Positions 11,784-22,497 of a DNA stretch of 64,000 nucleotides are shown one piece after another (position 1 is the first letter of the stretch; each line of letters starts with the position of its first letter). The DNA comes from Cymodocea nodosa. Taxonomy: Eukaryota; Streptophyta; Magnoliopsida; Alismatales; Cymodoceaceae. The position numbers and the translations under genes were made by a program. The stretch lies in assembly GCA_036874045.1 (NCBI GenBank), contig JAZBRI010000011.1, positions 4,526,001-4,590,000 of the forward strand, in the 5' to 3' direction. The notes beneath the pieces were generated by a model. The model saw only the letters and a program-made list of their open reading frames with translations. It searched no databases and had not been told where the DNA came from.

Positions 11784-12901
11784 ATGGCTACTACAAATGG
11801 TAATTTTTCTTTATATGAAGGTTAAAATCTTAATCATCCTCCTTTATTTGATGTAATACATTTTGAATATTAGAAATACAGGATGACAGTCTTTCTTCAA
11901 AGTATAGATCATAAGTTGTGGTTCATGATTTCTAAACCATATACTCTATTAACTACCCCTTATAATACTTAGACAATTACTGAAAAAGAAAATGAAACTC
12001 TAAATGCTAAGGGCTTAAATATTTTATTTTGTGCACTTAGTTATGAACAGTTCAATAAAGTGTCAGCATATAAATCTACTTATGAGGTGTGGCATGCATT
12101 AGAAGTTTCACATGAAGGTACTTCTCAAGTTAAAGAGACTAAAATAAATATGTTGATTCATAAGTATGAACTCTTTAAGATACATGAAGATGAAAGTATT
12201 TCTAAGATGTTTTCCAAATTTCTTGATATCATAAACTCTTTAAAATGCTTAGGAAAGAATTTTGAACAGAAGGATTTGGTGAGGAAAATTCTCAGATCCC
12301 TAAGTTCTAATGGTCTCAGAAAGTAACATCAATTAAGGAATCACGAGATTTAAATGTTTATACAATGAATGAACTAATCGGAAACTTAACTACTCATGAA
12401 GTTAAATTAAATGAATCACTGAGTCAAAACAAACTAAAAATGAAGAAAGAAATAACCTTCGAAATTAATTCAGATTCTGATATATCTAGTAATTCTAACA
12501 AGGATTTGATTTTGCTAACTAGGAATTTCAAGAAAGCATGGAAAGCTAGGAAACAGCAAAGGAACAGAAATGATAAACCCTCAACGTCAAAATCACCGAA
12601 TGACAAGAATTCTTCATCCAGAAAGTATGTATGTTACAACTGTAAGAAACCTGGACATCTTTCTCCAGATTGTCCTATAAGAAAAAATGAAAAGCATAGT
12701 AGGACAAATTAGAAGAAGACGTCTCAGAAAACTTAAAAAAAGTTTTACAAGAAAAAGGCTTTGAAGGTTACTTTGGATGACACGTCTGAAGAGTCTGAAT
12801 CTGAGGAATTATCATGAAAATCTTCACGTTCAAAAGGAGAATAAGAGTTAGAAGACGTTGCTCAAGTGTGCTTAATGGCAGATGAGTCTGAGGAGGAAAC
12901 A
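11784..12901 (+). pseudogene. gag: gag of element B, split from pol by element C
   Basis: The ATG at 11784 opens a gag N-terminus with the usual F-D-x3-Y-x-Y-W pattern; here Trp is replaced by a stop. The capsid-like region holds L-N-A-K-G-L-N-I-L-F-C-A-L and E-V-W-H-A-L-E-V-S-H-E-G-T-S-Q-V-K. A frameshift occurs near 12322. The zinc knuckle C-Y-N-C-x4-G-H-x4-C is at 12632-12673, followed by Lys-rich and acidic stretches. The frame stops abruptly at 12901, where C is inserted. It resumes directly with the protease motif at 26598, so B lacks the spacer of about 0.9 kb that separates knuckle region and protease in C. Stops replace Gln or Trp at most positions. Confidence 0.85.
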
Positions 12902-14096
12902 TGTTAGGAATTTTGTTTTGATGATATATGCTTTATTAATGTTTTTAAATAAGTTTACATAATATTCTCTAAGTATAATAGTTAACAGATTATCAGAAAA
13001 TTTCATTTTTATGTCGAATAAATTAAAGATTTCTGAAAAGTTAGATTTTCGATAGTTAAACTTTCAGATAGTTAACGTATCGTTTTTGTCGAATAGTTTA
13101 TGTAAAAAACTCATATAGTTAAGTTATCTACACGTGAATTTTTAATGTTTTATGTTGTCACGTGTTTTCCATGTGCGTTCGGTAATGAAAATCGAATAGT
13201 TAGATAACTGTTCGAGTTTTTATACACATGGATAGATAAGTCTTCTAGTTTTATAAAATGACTAACGAACAGATAAGTTTGCTATGTTTAGTCACATGTT
13301 TTGCAAGTACAAAAACTCGAAGAGTTATAGATAAGTGTTCGAGTTTTTACAGGACTTAAAGGATAAGTGTTCAACTAAATCAAAGACTTAGAAGATATTC
13401 TATAAGACTCCAACAAGATAAAGTTTTGGTGAATCTACAAAGTGGAGATCGTGGAAATTCAAAATTATAATGGAGAAAGTGGAAACTCAAAAAGATAGTA
13501 ATTTGGATTAATGAAAAAATTAGTACGTTGATTATGGATTAAGTGGATGAACATGTTGAACGTGAAAGACAACAGAGTTCGACTACTAATAGAGAGTACG
13601 AGCTACATTACAACAGAGGATCCCAATCTCAAAAATCAAGTCTGAATATTCAATCCGGATCCCTAACTAAAAAGTTAAGTTTGAATATTCATATTCTGAA
13701 AAGTTCTCCAACATCAGAAGAAGTTTGAAATTCCAAGCAATTTCAGAAAAGGAGCTGCAAACGTAAGAAGTCTAGAAATTTGACAACTGGAGAAGAAGAG
13801 ATACAGAAGCTAAGCAAAGAGAAGGAAAGAAGCTGTGTGCATAAAGATCAAGTTTTATACAATTCGAAGTTAGTTTTGAATAAGAGCTTTATTTTTTCTA
13901 TTTGAATTGTATATCGAACATTACTGTATCAAAACCGTCAAGAAGGGAATTGAGCTAAAAAGATATTGTAAATTCTATCTTTACATAAAGAATAGAATTT
14001 CATTTACGAGTGTTTTATGCTCTTGTTTTATTCGCTAGTATTTTAATTACTAAAGACATAAGTCACCTCCCCTCTTGTGATACAGACGATCCTACA
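12902..14096 (+). repeat. 5' LTR of element C
   Basis: It begins TGTTAGGAATTTTG and ends CCTACA. It contains an imperfect palindrome around 13190-13213 (TCGAATAGTTA, two bases, TAACTGTTCGA), related motifs CGAAGAGTTA and CGATAGTTA, and CACGTG at about 13132 and 13156. Two further family copies are present in the window as solo LTRs (18602-19794 inverted, 43640-44840). Confidence 0.93.
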
Positions 14097-14098
14097 AC

Positions 14099-14110
14099 TG
14101 GTATCAGAGC
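14099..14110 (+). promoter_or_regulatory. Primer-binding site of element C
   Basis: TGGTATCAGAGC lies two bases after the LTR and is the exact canonical initiator-Met tRNA primer site of plant copia elements. Confidence 0.92.
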
Positions 14111-14217
14111 ACTTTTTATCTTAATTAAGAGCTTTTATTTCTCTATTTAGGAATCAATTTTTCTTATCATTTACTCAAGATCATTTGTTTAAAATAGATA
14201 ATACTGAAATCTTAGTT

Positions 14218-15415
14218 ATGACGGAGGGACAGACCACTAATCGTCCTCTTATGTTCGAAAGTAGCAATTATGGCTACTAGAAATATAGGATGAAAGTATT
14301 TTTTCAGTCAATCAATTTCAAACTATGGCATATAATTAGCAATCCTATAGTGTTAGTTACAACTCCATATGATACTTGGACTTTTGATGAAAAGGAGCGA
14401 ATGACACTGAATGCTAAATGTTTAAACATCTTGTTTTGTGCTTTATCTCATGATCAATTTAATAAAGTTTCTGCATATCAAACTGCTTATGACATATGGC
14501 ATCCATTAGAAGTTGCCAACGAAGGTACTAACTAGGTTAAGGAATCTAAGATTAATATGTTAGTACATAAATATGAGCTTTTTAAAATGCACGAAAATGA
14601 ATGTATCTCTAACATGTTTTCTTGTTTTCTTGAGATTGTAAATTCATTAAAATCTTTAGGCAAGAAATTCGAAGAAAAAGACTTGGTAAGAAAGATCCTT
14701 AGATCTTTAACTAAAATTTGGGCTTAAAAGACAACATCTATTGAAGAGTCCAAAGACTTAAATACATATACTCTCGATGATCTCATAGGAAATCTAACAG
14801 CCTATGAAGTACAACATTTAGATCCAAAAGGGAAAAATCCTAAAAGGGATCCGACTTTTGAGGCTGATAAAGTCTCAGAGTCACTAATGATTCTAACGAT
14901 GATTTACTATTGTTGACTAGAAAATTTAGAAATCTATTGAAGAAACGTAGGAACTTCAGATCAGCAAAGACATCTAGAGATATGGAGAAGAAGTCATTCA
15001 CGAAAGACAAAAGCATATGCTACAAGTGCAACAAACCGGGTCACTTTCAAGCTGATTGTCCCCTCAACAAAGATAAGAAAAATTCGAGGAGGAATTTTAG
15101 GAGTAAGAAATTCAGAAAGAGAATGGCACTTAAAGTGATATGGGATAACTCTTTAGCTTCACAAAGTGAAGAAACAAAGGATTTAACATCAAACAATGAA
15201 TCCTCATCAACATCATATTCAAAAGAAAATCTGGCAAACGTATGCTTTATGGAAAAATCCAATGAGGTATCCTCTGATCAAAATGCTAACTTTGATAGTT
15301 TTGATGGATTACTTGTTGAATACAATAGACTGGCCAGAAAATATAAGAAAGTCAAAATAGAAGAAAGAACACTAGGAAAATGCTATATGAATCTAAAAAT
15401 AAAATTGATTTTTTG
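14218..15415 (+). pseudogene. gag: gag of element C (decayed)
   Basis: The ATG at 14218 opens a gag closely similar to that of B (L-N-A-K-C-L-N-I-L-F-C-A-L; A-Y-D-I-W-H-P-L-E-V). A stop replaces the conserved Trp of the Y-x-Y-W motif near 14278, and others fall near 14535 and 14726; a frameshift occurs near 14890. The zinc knuckle C-Y-K-C-N-K-P-G-H-F-Q-A-D-C is at 15018-15059, followed by an Arg/Lys-rich stretch, then M-A-L-K-V-x-W-D and a Ser/Glu-rich acidic region, the same order as in A. The frame closes at 15415. Confidence 0.87.
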
Positions 15416-16242
15416 AACTTTGCGTTGAATAAATTTAAAGAAGAAAATCAAAGGCATGCATAGGAAATTTTAAAGTTCACTGTTATAATAAAAAAATTAC
15501 ATGCTAATTGTGAAAATTTAATGGTTGATAAGAAGAAAATGATATGTGAAATTGAAAAACTGAAACTGACTATTACTGATTTAAATTCAGAAATTGATAT
15601 GTTAAAGATTAAGGTCTGCAATCAAAAGGCTATATTAAGTAAATGGAATAATAGTCAAACTATAACAAATGAACTTAGTAGTAAAATATCAAATGTAGAA
15701 AAACATGGTATTAGTTTACACGATGCATCTTCTAAAAATTATATATTATATGATGGTATTGCTAAAAATAATGTCTTTATTTCCAATACTAAGAATAGTA
15801 AAAGAAAAACTATTCCATGTCTGATTAAAAAGGGAGATAAATATGTGGAAATTGATAAATTGTAGCATATAAATGATAGCACACGATGCAAGAATGTCAA
15901 AAGAAATTTTCAAAAAAATCAAGCTAAGTCTTTTGAGAATTTTAATGTTCTTGATCAATTTTCTTCATATTTAAAGAATATCGGATATTGGAATCAGAAA
16001 TCAAATAATGTTAGAAATGAAAATTTCAACTCTAGTTTACATAAAGATAAATGTTCTGATAATTATAACACTAAGAGAAAGAAATGCAAGAATAATTATC
16101 AGAAAATAGATACGTTGAAGTTTAAAAATATTGATAATTTTGATATGACTCTCTCTAAAATTCTTGGACCCACTCAAAAATGGGTTCCAAGAGATAAAAT
16201 CTCTTTTTGATTGTTTTGTAGGTACACAAATCAAAATAGATA
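15416..16242 (+). pseudogene. Gag-pol spacer of element C with coiled-coil-like coding
   Basis: Between gag and protease is a stretch coding mainly Lys, Glu, Asn, Ile and Leu. The clearest open part is 15521-15865, with a heptad-like pattern (E-I-E-K-L-K-L-T-I ... L-N-S-E-I-D-M-L-K). It ends near 16200 with K-I-L-G-P-T-x-K-W-V-P, the linker that precedes protease in Sireviruses. It corresponds to the coiled-coil part of A gag and is absent from B. Several stops and a frame change are present. Confidence 0.65.
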
Positions 16243-18601
16243 ATGGACAATGGAGCATCCAGCCACATGACTAGAGATATACGATTACTTACAAAAATAA
16301 CAAAGACCAAGAACGGACAAGTTACCTTTGGAAATAAAAGCAAAACAAATATCCTTGGGTCTGGCAAGGTTCAAGTAACTGAAAAATGCTTTATAAATGA
16401 TGTCTTATTAGTGGAAAATTTAGGTTTTAATTTATTGAGTGTTCCTGTTTTAATGAAGTTTTATAGAGTAATTTTTGAAAAAGATTCTTGTAAAATTATG
16501 GAAATGTCTACAAACGAAATTTTATTCACTACATATAAGAAAGGATCTGTTTGTATTCTGAATTTGCCTTCTGATATTATTAAAGACAATGCTTGCTTAA
16601 TTGCAAAATCAAATGAAGTTATTTTATGGCATAGAAGGCTAAGACATTCAAACTTAAAATTATTACAAAAGCTGTCTAAAAAGAATCTAGTTAGAGGTTT
16701 ACCTAGTATTAAGTACTCAAAAGAGTTTATGTGTGATGCATGTCAACTAGGTAAATTACATAAAACATCCTTTAAAAGTTTAAATGAAATAACAAGCAAA
16801 AGAGTATTAGAACTAGTACATATGCATTTATTTGGACCTACTAGAACAACTAGTCTAGGAGGTAAACATTATGCTTTTGTACTGGTTGATGACTATTCTA
16901 GATTTACTTGGGTCTATTTTCTAGCTAATAAAACTGAAGTTTTTGAAATATTAAAGATATTTTGTAATAAAGTTCAGAATGAGCAAAATGTTAAAATTCA
17001 AAAGCTTAAGAGTGATCATGGTACAGAATTTGATAATGATCAAATGGACACCTTTTGTGAAGAACTAGGCATAGATCATAGGTACTCATTTCCAAGAGCT
17101 CCTTCACAAAATGGGATAGTAGAATGTAAAAACAGATCACTTCAAGAAATGTCCAGAACCATCTTAAATGAGAACAAGTTACCACTATTTCTTTGGGCAG
17201 AAGTAGTTCATACAGCATACTATGTTATAAATAGAGTACATCTAAGACCAATTTTAGATAAAACTCCTTATGAGAATGGTATAACAGGGTTCCCAAAATA
17301 AGTTATTTAAAACCCTTTGGATGTAAGTGTTTTATTTTAAACACTAAGGAACGAAGAGACAAATTTAGAGCCAAATCAGATGAGGGTATTTTTGTTGGTT
17401 ATTCCACTAGAAGTAAGGCATATAGAGTTTATAACAAATCAACAAAAACCATTGAGGAAACCCTACATGTGAAATTTCATGAAAATTCTCATTTGGATTT
17501 AAGACATGCTGAAAACTTTGATTCAGAAATTCTCCCAAAAATGGTACCAAATGATGTTGACAGAGAAATTGAGAGATTATCTGATGGAATAAGAAATATA
17601 AATTTGAATGATGAAAATTTAGAAGAAAATAATGTCATACCTATAGAAAATATGGAACAACATAGAAATTGGCGTTATACTTCATCTCATCCTATTGATA
17701 AGATAATAGGCGATCCTAATCAAGGAGTTAGGACTCGGTCATCAATAGTCAACATTTGTAGTGCTTATTCATTGGTTTCTTTACTAGAACCTAAGAAAAT
17801 TGAAGATGCCTTAGAAGATGAATTTTGGTATTTAGCTATGCAAGATGAGCTAAATTAATTTATAAGAAATGAGGTATGGGATCTAGTTCCACCACTTGAA
17901 AATCAATCCATAATAGGAACAAGGTGGGTATTTAGAAACAAAGTAGATCAAGATGGACATATAGTTAAAAATAAAGCTAGATTAGTTGCTCAAGGTTACA
18001 AGCAAGAGGAAAGAATTGACTATGATGAAACATTTGCTCCTATTGCTAGACTAGAATCAATACGAATTTTGTTAGCATATGTTTGTTATATGGATTTCAA
18101 ATTATATCAGATAGATGTTAAGACTGCTTTTTTAAATGGATATATAAAAGAAGAAGTGTATGTAAAACAACCTTCAGGTTTTGAAGATTCAAAACATCCT
18201 AAGTATGTTTATAAGCTTAAGAAGGCACTATATGGCCTTAAACAAGCTCCTAGGTCTTGGTATGAGAGATTATCTAAATTTCTTATGGAAAAAGGGTATT
18301 CTATGGGAAAGGTAGATCACACTCTTTTTATCAAGAAGATCGAAAAAGATATATTGGTAGTTCAAATCTATGTAAATGACATCATATTTGGAGCAACAAA
18401 TGATAAATTAGTTGAGTCCTTTTCGAAAGACATGACTATTCAATTTGAAATGAATATGACAGGTGAACTATCATTTTTCCTAGGCTTACAAATTAAGTAA
18501 TTAGATCAAGGTACTTTTATTTCACAAGAAAAATATACTCAAGATTTATTAAAGAGGTTTGGTTTAGACAACACTAAAACAAAGAATACACCAATGAGTA
18601 C
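16225..18601 (+). pseudogene. pol: pol of element C, first part: protease, integrase, reverse transcriptase
   Basis: The protease motif at about 16243 reads D-N-G-A-S-S-H-M-T, with Asn where Ser/Thr normally follows the catalytic Asp. GAG-pre-integrase is at 16627-16760 (W-H-R-R-L-R-H, C-D-A-C). The integrase core has D-D-Y-S-R near 16890, S-D-H-G-T-E-F near 17020 and E-C-K-N near 17125. A frame change near 17298 separates the integrase from the linker (17469-17858), which is followed by RT from about 17915. The RT active site reads Y-V-N-D near 18370 instead of Y-V-D-D, which would abolish polymerase activity. Stops occur at 17858 and 18498. The gene is cut at 18601 by an inverted solo LTR and continues at 19800. 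Confidence 0.9.
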
Positions 18602-19794
18602 TGTAGGGTCATCTGTATCACAAGAGGGGGGGTGAATTGTGTCTTTAGTAATTAAATACTAGCAAATAAAATAAGAGCACAAAACACTCGTAAATGAAAT
18701 TCTATTCTTTATTTAAAAACAGAATTTACAATATCTTTTCAACTCAATTCCCTTCTTGAAGGTTTTGATACAGTAATGTTCGATATACAATTCAAATAAA
18801 AAAAAACAAAGCTCTTATTCAAAACTAATTTTGAATTGTATAAAACCTGATCTTTATGCACAAACTTCTTTCTTTCTCTTTGCTTAGCTTCTCTATCTCT
18901 TCTTCTTTAGTTGACGAATTTCTAGACTTCTTACGTTTGTAGCTCCTTTCCTAAAATTGCTTGGAATTTCGAACTTCTTCTGATGTTGGAGAATTTTTCA
19001 GAATATGAATATTCATACTTAACTTTTCAGTTAGGGATCCAGATTGAATATTCAGACTTGGTTTTTGAGATTGGGATCTCCTACTGTAATGTAGCTTGTA
19101 CTCTCTATTTGTAGTCGAACTCTATTGTCTTTCACATTCAGCATGTTCATCCACTTGATCCACAATCCATAATCCATAATCCACGTACTAATTTTCTCTT
19201 TAATCTAAATTACTATCTTTTTGAGTTTCCACGATCTCCACTCGTAGATACATCGAAACTTTATCTTCCTGGAGTCTTGTAGAATATCTTCTAAGTCTTC
19301 GATTTAGTCGAACACTTATCCTTTAAGTCCTGTAAAAACTCGAACACTTATCCTTTAACTCTTCGAGTTTTTGCACTTGCAAAACACGTGACTAAACAAA
19401 GAAACTTATCTGTTCATTAGTCCTTTTATATAACTCGAACAGTTATCTATCCATGCGTATAAAAACTCGAACAGTTATCTAACTATTCGATTTTCATTAC
19501 CGAACGCACATGGAAAACACGTGACAACTTAAAACATTAAAAACACACGTGCAGATAACTTAACTATACGAGTTTTTAACATAAACTATTCGACAAAAAC
19601 GAAGCGTTAACTATCCGAAAGTTTAACTATCGAAAATCTAACTCTTCGAAAATCTTTAATTTATCCGACATAACAATGAAACTTTCCGATAATCTATTAA
19701 CTATTATACTTAGAGAAATATACTTAGAGAATATTATGTAGACTTATTTAAAAACATTAATAAAGCATATATCATCAAAATTAAATACCTAACA
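18602..19794 (-). mobile_element. Solo LTR of the C family inserted in pol of C
   Basis: This 1193-bp LTR is inverted relative to C: it reads TGTAGG... to ...CCTAACA on the plus strand. It is flanked by a perfect 5-bp duplication AGTAC (18597-18601 and 19795-19799). No internal sequence is present, so it is a solo LTR left after LTR-LTR recombination. Removing it together with one duplication copy returns the pol frame across the junction, which proves the exact insertion point. Confidence 0.95.
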
Positions 19795-19799
19795 AGTAC

Positions 19800-20517
19800 T
19801 AGTACCAAGTTGGCTAAAGATGACTCTGGAAAAACTGTAGATGTAAAACAATATAGAAGTATGATTGGTTCATTACTTTATTTAATAACTAGCTGACCAG
19901 ATATTATGTTTAGTGTGTATACTTGTGCTAGATATCAATCTAATCCTAAGGAATCACACCTACTTGATGTTAAACTAATTTTTAAATATCTATTAGGAAC
20001 CATCAATTTCAGACTGTTTTACTTTAAACACAGTTCTTTAAACTTAGTAGGTTATAGTGATGTTGATTTCGCAGGATGTAAGTTTGAAAGAAAAAGCACC
20101 AGTGGCACTTGTCAATTATTAGGAAATTCTTTACTGTCATGGTTTAGCAAAAAGCAAAATTGTGTAGCATTATCTACAACTGAAGCTGAATATATAGCTA
20201 CTACACTTTGCTATGCTCAAATCCTGTGGATCAGACAAATCTTAAAAGATTTTAATTTAGACTATGAACCAACTAAGATTTTCTGTGATAGTAGTTCTGC
20301 AATAAGTTTGTCTAAAAATCCTGTATTATATTCACAAGCAAAACATATAAAAATTCGACATCATTTTGTAAGGGATAATGTTATAGAAGGAAAAATAGTA
20401 TTAAATTTTGTTCCTACCACAGAACAATTAGCAGATCTATTTACAAAACCCTTAGATGAAAATATATTTTCAAAATTACGATTAGAACTTGGTATCTATA
20501 GGTTATCTGATGTTTAA
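19800..20517 (+). pseudogene. pol: pol of element C, second part: RT C-terminus and RNase H
   Basis: The frame resumes after the solo LTR with Y-R-S-M-I-G-S-L-L-Y-L. One stop follows near 19894 (Trp or Arg position). RNase H runs 19906-20517 with D-V-D-F-A-G, S-T-S-G-T-C, L-S-T-T-E-A-E-Y and C-D-S-S-S-A. The terminal L-A-D-L-F-T-K-P-L segment is intact. The stop at 20515-20517 is the natural pol end, as in B (29685). Confidence 0.9.
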
Positions 20518-21644
20518 ATTGTCTTGTTCATTGCATTTTGGTTTGTTAAAAAGGTAGTTTTAGAAATTAATGTTTTTTATATATTAAAAAAAAAAACAAC
20601 AAAACAAAACAAAACAAAATATCTATTTTCAAATTATAGTTTTCTGGTAGTTAAGAATTTATGAAATTCTGAGTTTTATTGAAGTCAATTTATTTAAGAA
20701 AAATTCAAAAAAGATTACTTAAGGAAAGTTAAATTGATTCAATGTGAGTGCCAACTATATTTTTGTTACTTATGTATATGCTATTATAGAGATTTTAACA
20801 AGAAAATACATAGAAAGTATGTACTTTTTATTAAAGGAAAGTTATTAACATTCTGTTAGAAAAATTAAGTCTTGCGGTTGCCTCTAATTTAATTTATTGT
20901 TTTATTTCTTTTTTGTCTGCAATTACTTGAGTAATTAAGTCCGTTGGGAGATCTTAAACCCTATTCACTTAAACCAACTGGTTTGGGATGTGTTGATTGA
21001 AAACTCATTTTGCAAGTAATTCAGATATATTAAAAAAAAATTACCTGTTCTCACTTGTCATTGAGTAACTGGTTGTTTTCCCCTAAGCAAAGGATTATGA
21101 TCACATAAAAAGATGATATCGTGGGAGGTAATATATAAAGTATATATATATATTTATAAACAAAAAAAAAGGGGGCAATGCACTCAAGCTTAATTTATTT
21201 TTCAAGGTGTTATAACAATCCTACCATAATCTATGCATATAATCTTTGTTATTCTTCATTGTTGTTATCTATTTTTTTTACACATAATATACATTATTTA
21301 TTTTCTTAAGTTCATGTACTCATTATTGAATTCTCATAAAGTTACTAAAAGTACATCTCTATGAATTATCTTTTGTAAACTAAATAAGATAAAAGCCAGA
21401 AAGTCTAAATTGTTAAATCTACTACTTATTTCTGTATTTAATTCATATTTTAAAAAATATATAGAGAGAGAGAGAGAGACTCAAATCTATTTAAGGCTTA
21501 GCATCCTTTTTAAGTAAGCTATTTGACCTTTTAAAGCCAAATTTACTTAAGGCTTGGCAACCCAGTTTAAGTACGTCATAGATTCTTTAAACTACATTTA
21601 TGTAGGGGGAGCAATTTCTCATATAATAATTCAACTCTTATGAA
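20518..21644 (+). other. Spacer of element C between pol and the LTR-like block
   Basis: No gene is seen. The stretch is AT-rich with an AAAAC repeat (20590-20620), a TA-rich run near 21140, a G tract at 21170-21175 and an AG microsatellite at 21463-21478. Its most notable site is a polypurine tract GTAGGGGGAG at 21602-21611, matched by the same core in B at 30734-30743. Confidence 0.6.
21602..21611 (+). promoter_or_regulatory. Internal polypurine tract upstream of ORF3 (element C)
   Basis: The GTAGGGGGAG core is shared with B (30734-30743) at the corresponding place and with the inverted tracts of A near 1061-1070. It may act as an additional plus-strand primer. Position and conservation are seen; function is inferred. 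Confidence 0.6.
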
Positions 21645-22497
21645 CTATTATATGTTTTCATGAAAGAATCTGCATAATTTCAGGAAATTAACATTAATTA
21701 AGTACATTTCTAATCTATCGGTGAAATACAGTTTTTTTTTAATTCTTAAGTATCCGAATTTTCTGTGATTTTGAAAGACTATATTGTATGTATATCGGAC
21801 AATTATGTTTTAAAACATTCAATAGAATATTTTATTATTTCCTAAGTACACGTGTCAAAGCCTAAATGCATATCTTAAGTGAATGTTCGATAAGTTATCT
21901 GGTAACTCCCCAAAATGCATCTGAGCATCGGATAGTTAGGTTTATAAGTATCCGAAAATATCTCAACACCTTAAGTTAGGATTATGCACGTGCTGAATTT
22001 CATTGCTTTATTATGTCTCAGTTGAAACTCGAACAATTATGTTTAACTCTTCAACTTTCACACCTATCCATTCGAAAAACTCAAACAATTAACTTAATAT
22101 TCTTATATTTTTTTTAAAATACTTAATCTCTAACAATAACTATTCTCATTTTTCGTATAGTTATGTGCTTTACTACTCACAAAACTCAAATAGTTATCAT
22201 AAGTCTTCGAGTTTTCTCACTTTTCACTTAGCTTGAAGTTATTTTCTTTACACGAACAATTACGCTAAGTATTCTACTTTTATTGGTTGTAAAACTCATA
22301 CAGTTATTGTAAGTACTCGAGTTATTTATCAGTAACGGATCTTATATTTATGATTTCAATGATTGAATCCATTTATAAACTCGAAGAGCTATAAATGTTT
22401 TACTAACAACCTTTCGTGTTTCTAGCTTGGTAAAACCCTAGCTTCACAATCTTTACTTCCACTAAGTTCTACAGTGCACAACGAAGATTAATCGACA
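21645..22497 (+). promoter_or_regulatory. LTR-like block with putative promoter upstream of ORF3 in C
   Basis: Bases 21660-22010 align in sense orientation with the reverse complement of gypsy LTR copy 2 (about 38270-38560). Shared stretches include GAAAGAATCTGC, TTCTTAAGTATCC, TATTTTATTATTTCC and TACACGTGTC. It carries CGGATAGTTA- and TCGAACAATTA-type motifs and CACGTG. It ends with TATAAAT at 22390-22396, a telo-box AAACCCTA at 22433-22440, and the ORF3 start at 22498. I infer an internal promoter for ORF3. Confidence 0.6.
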
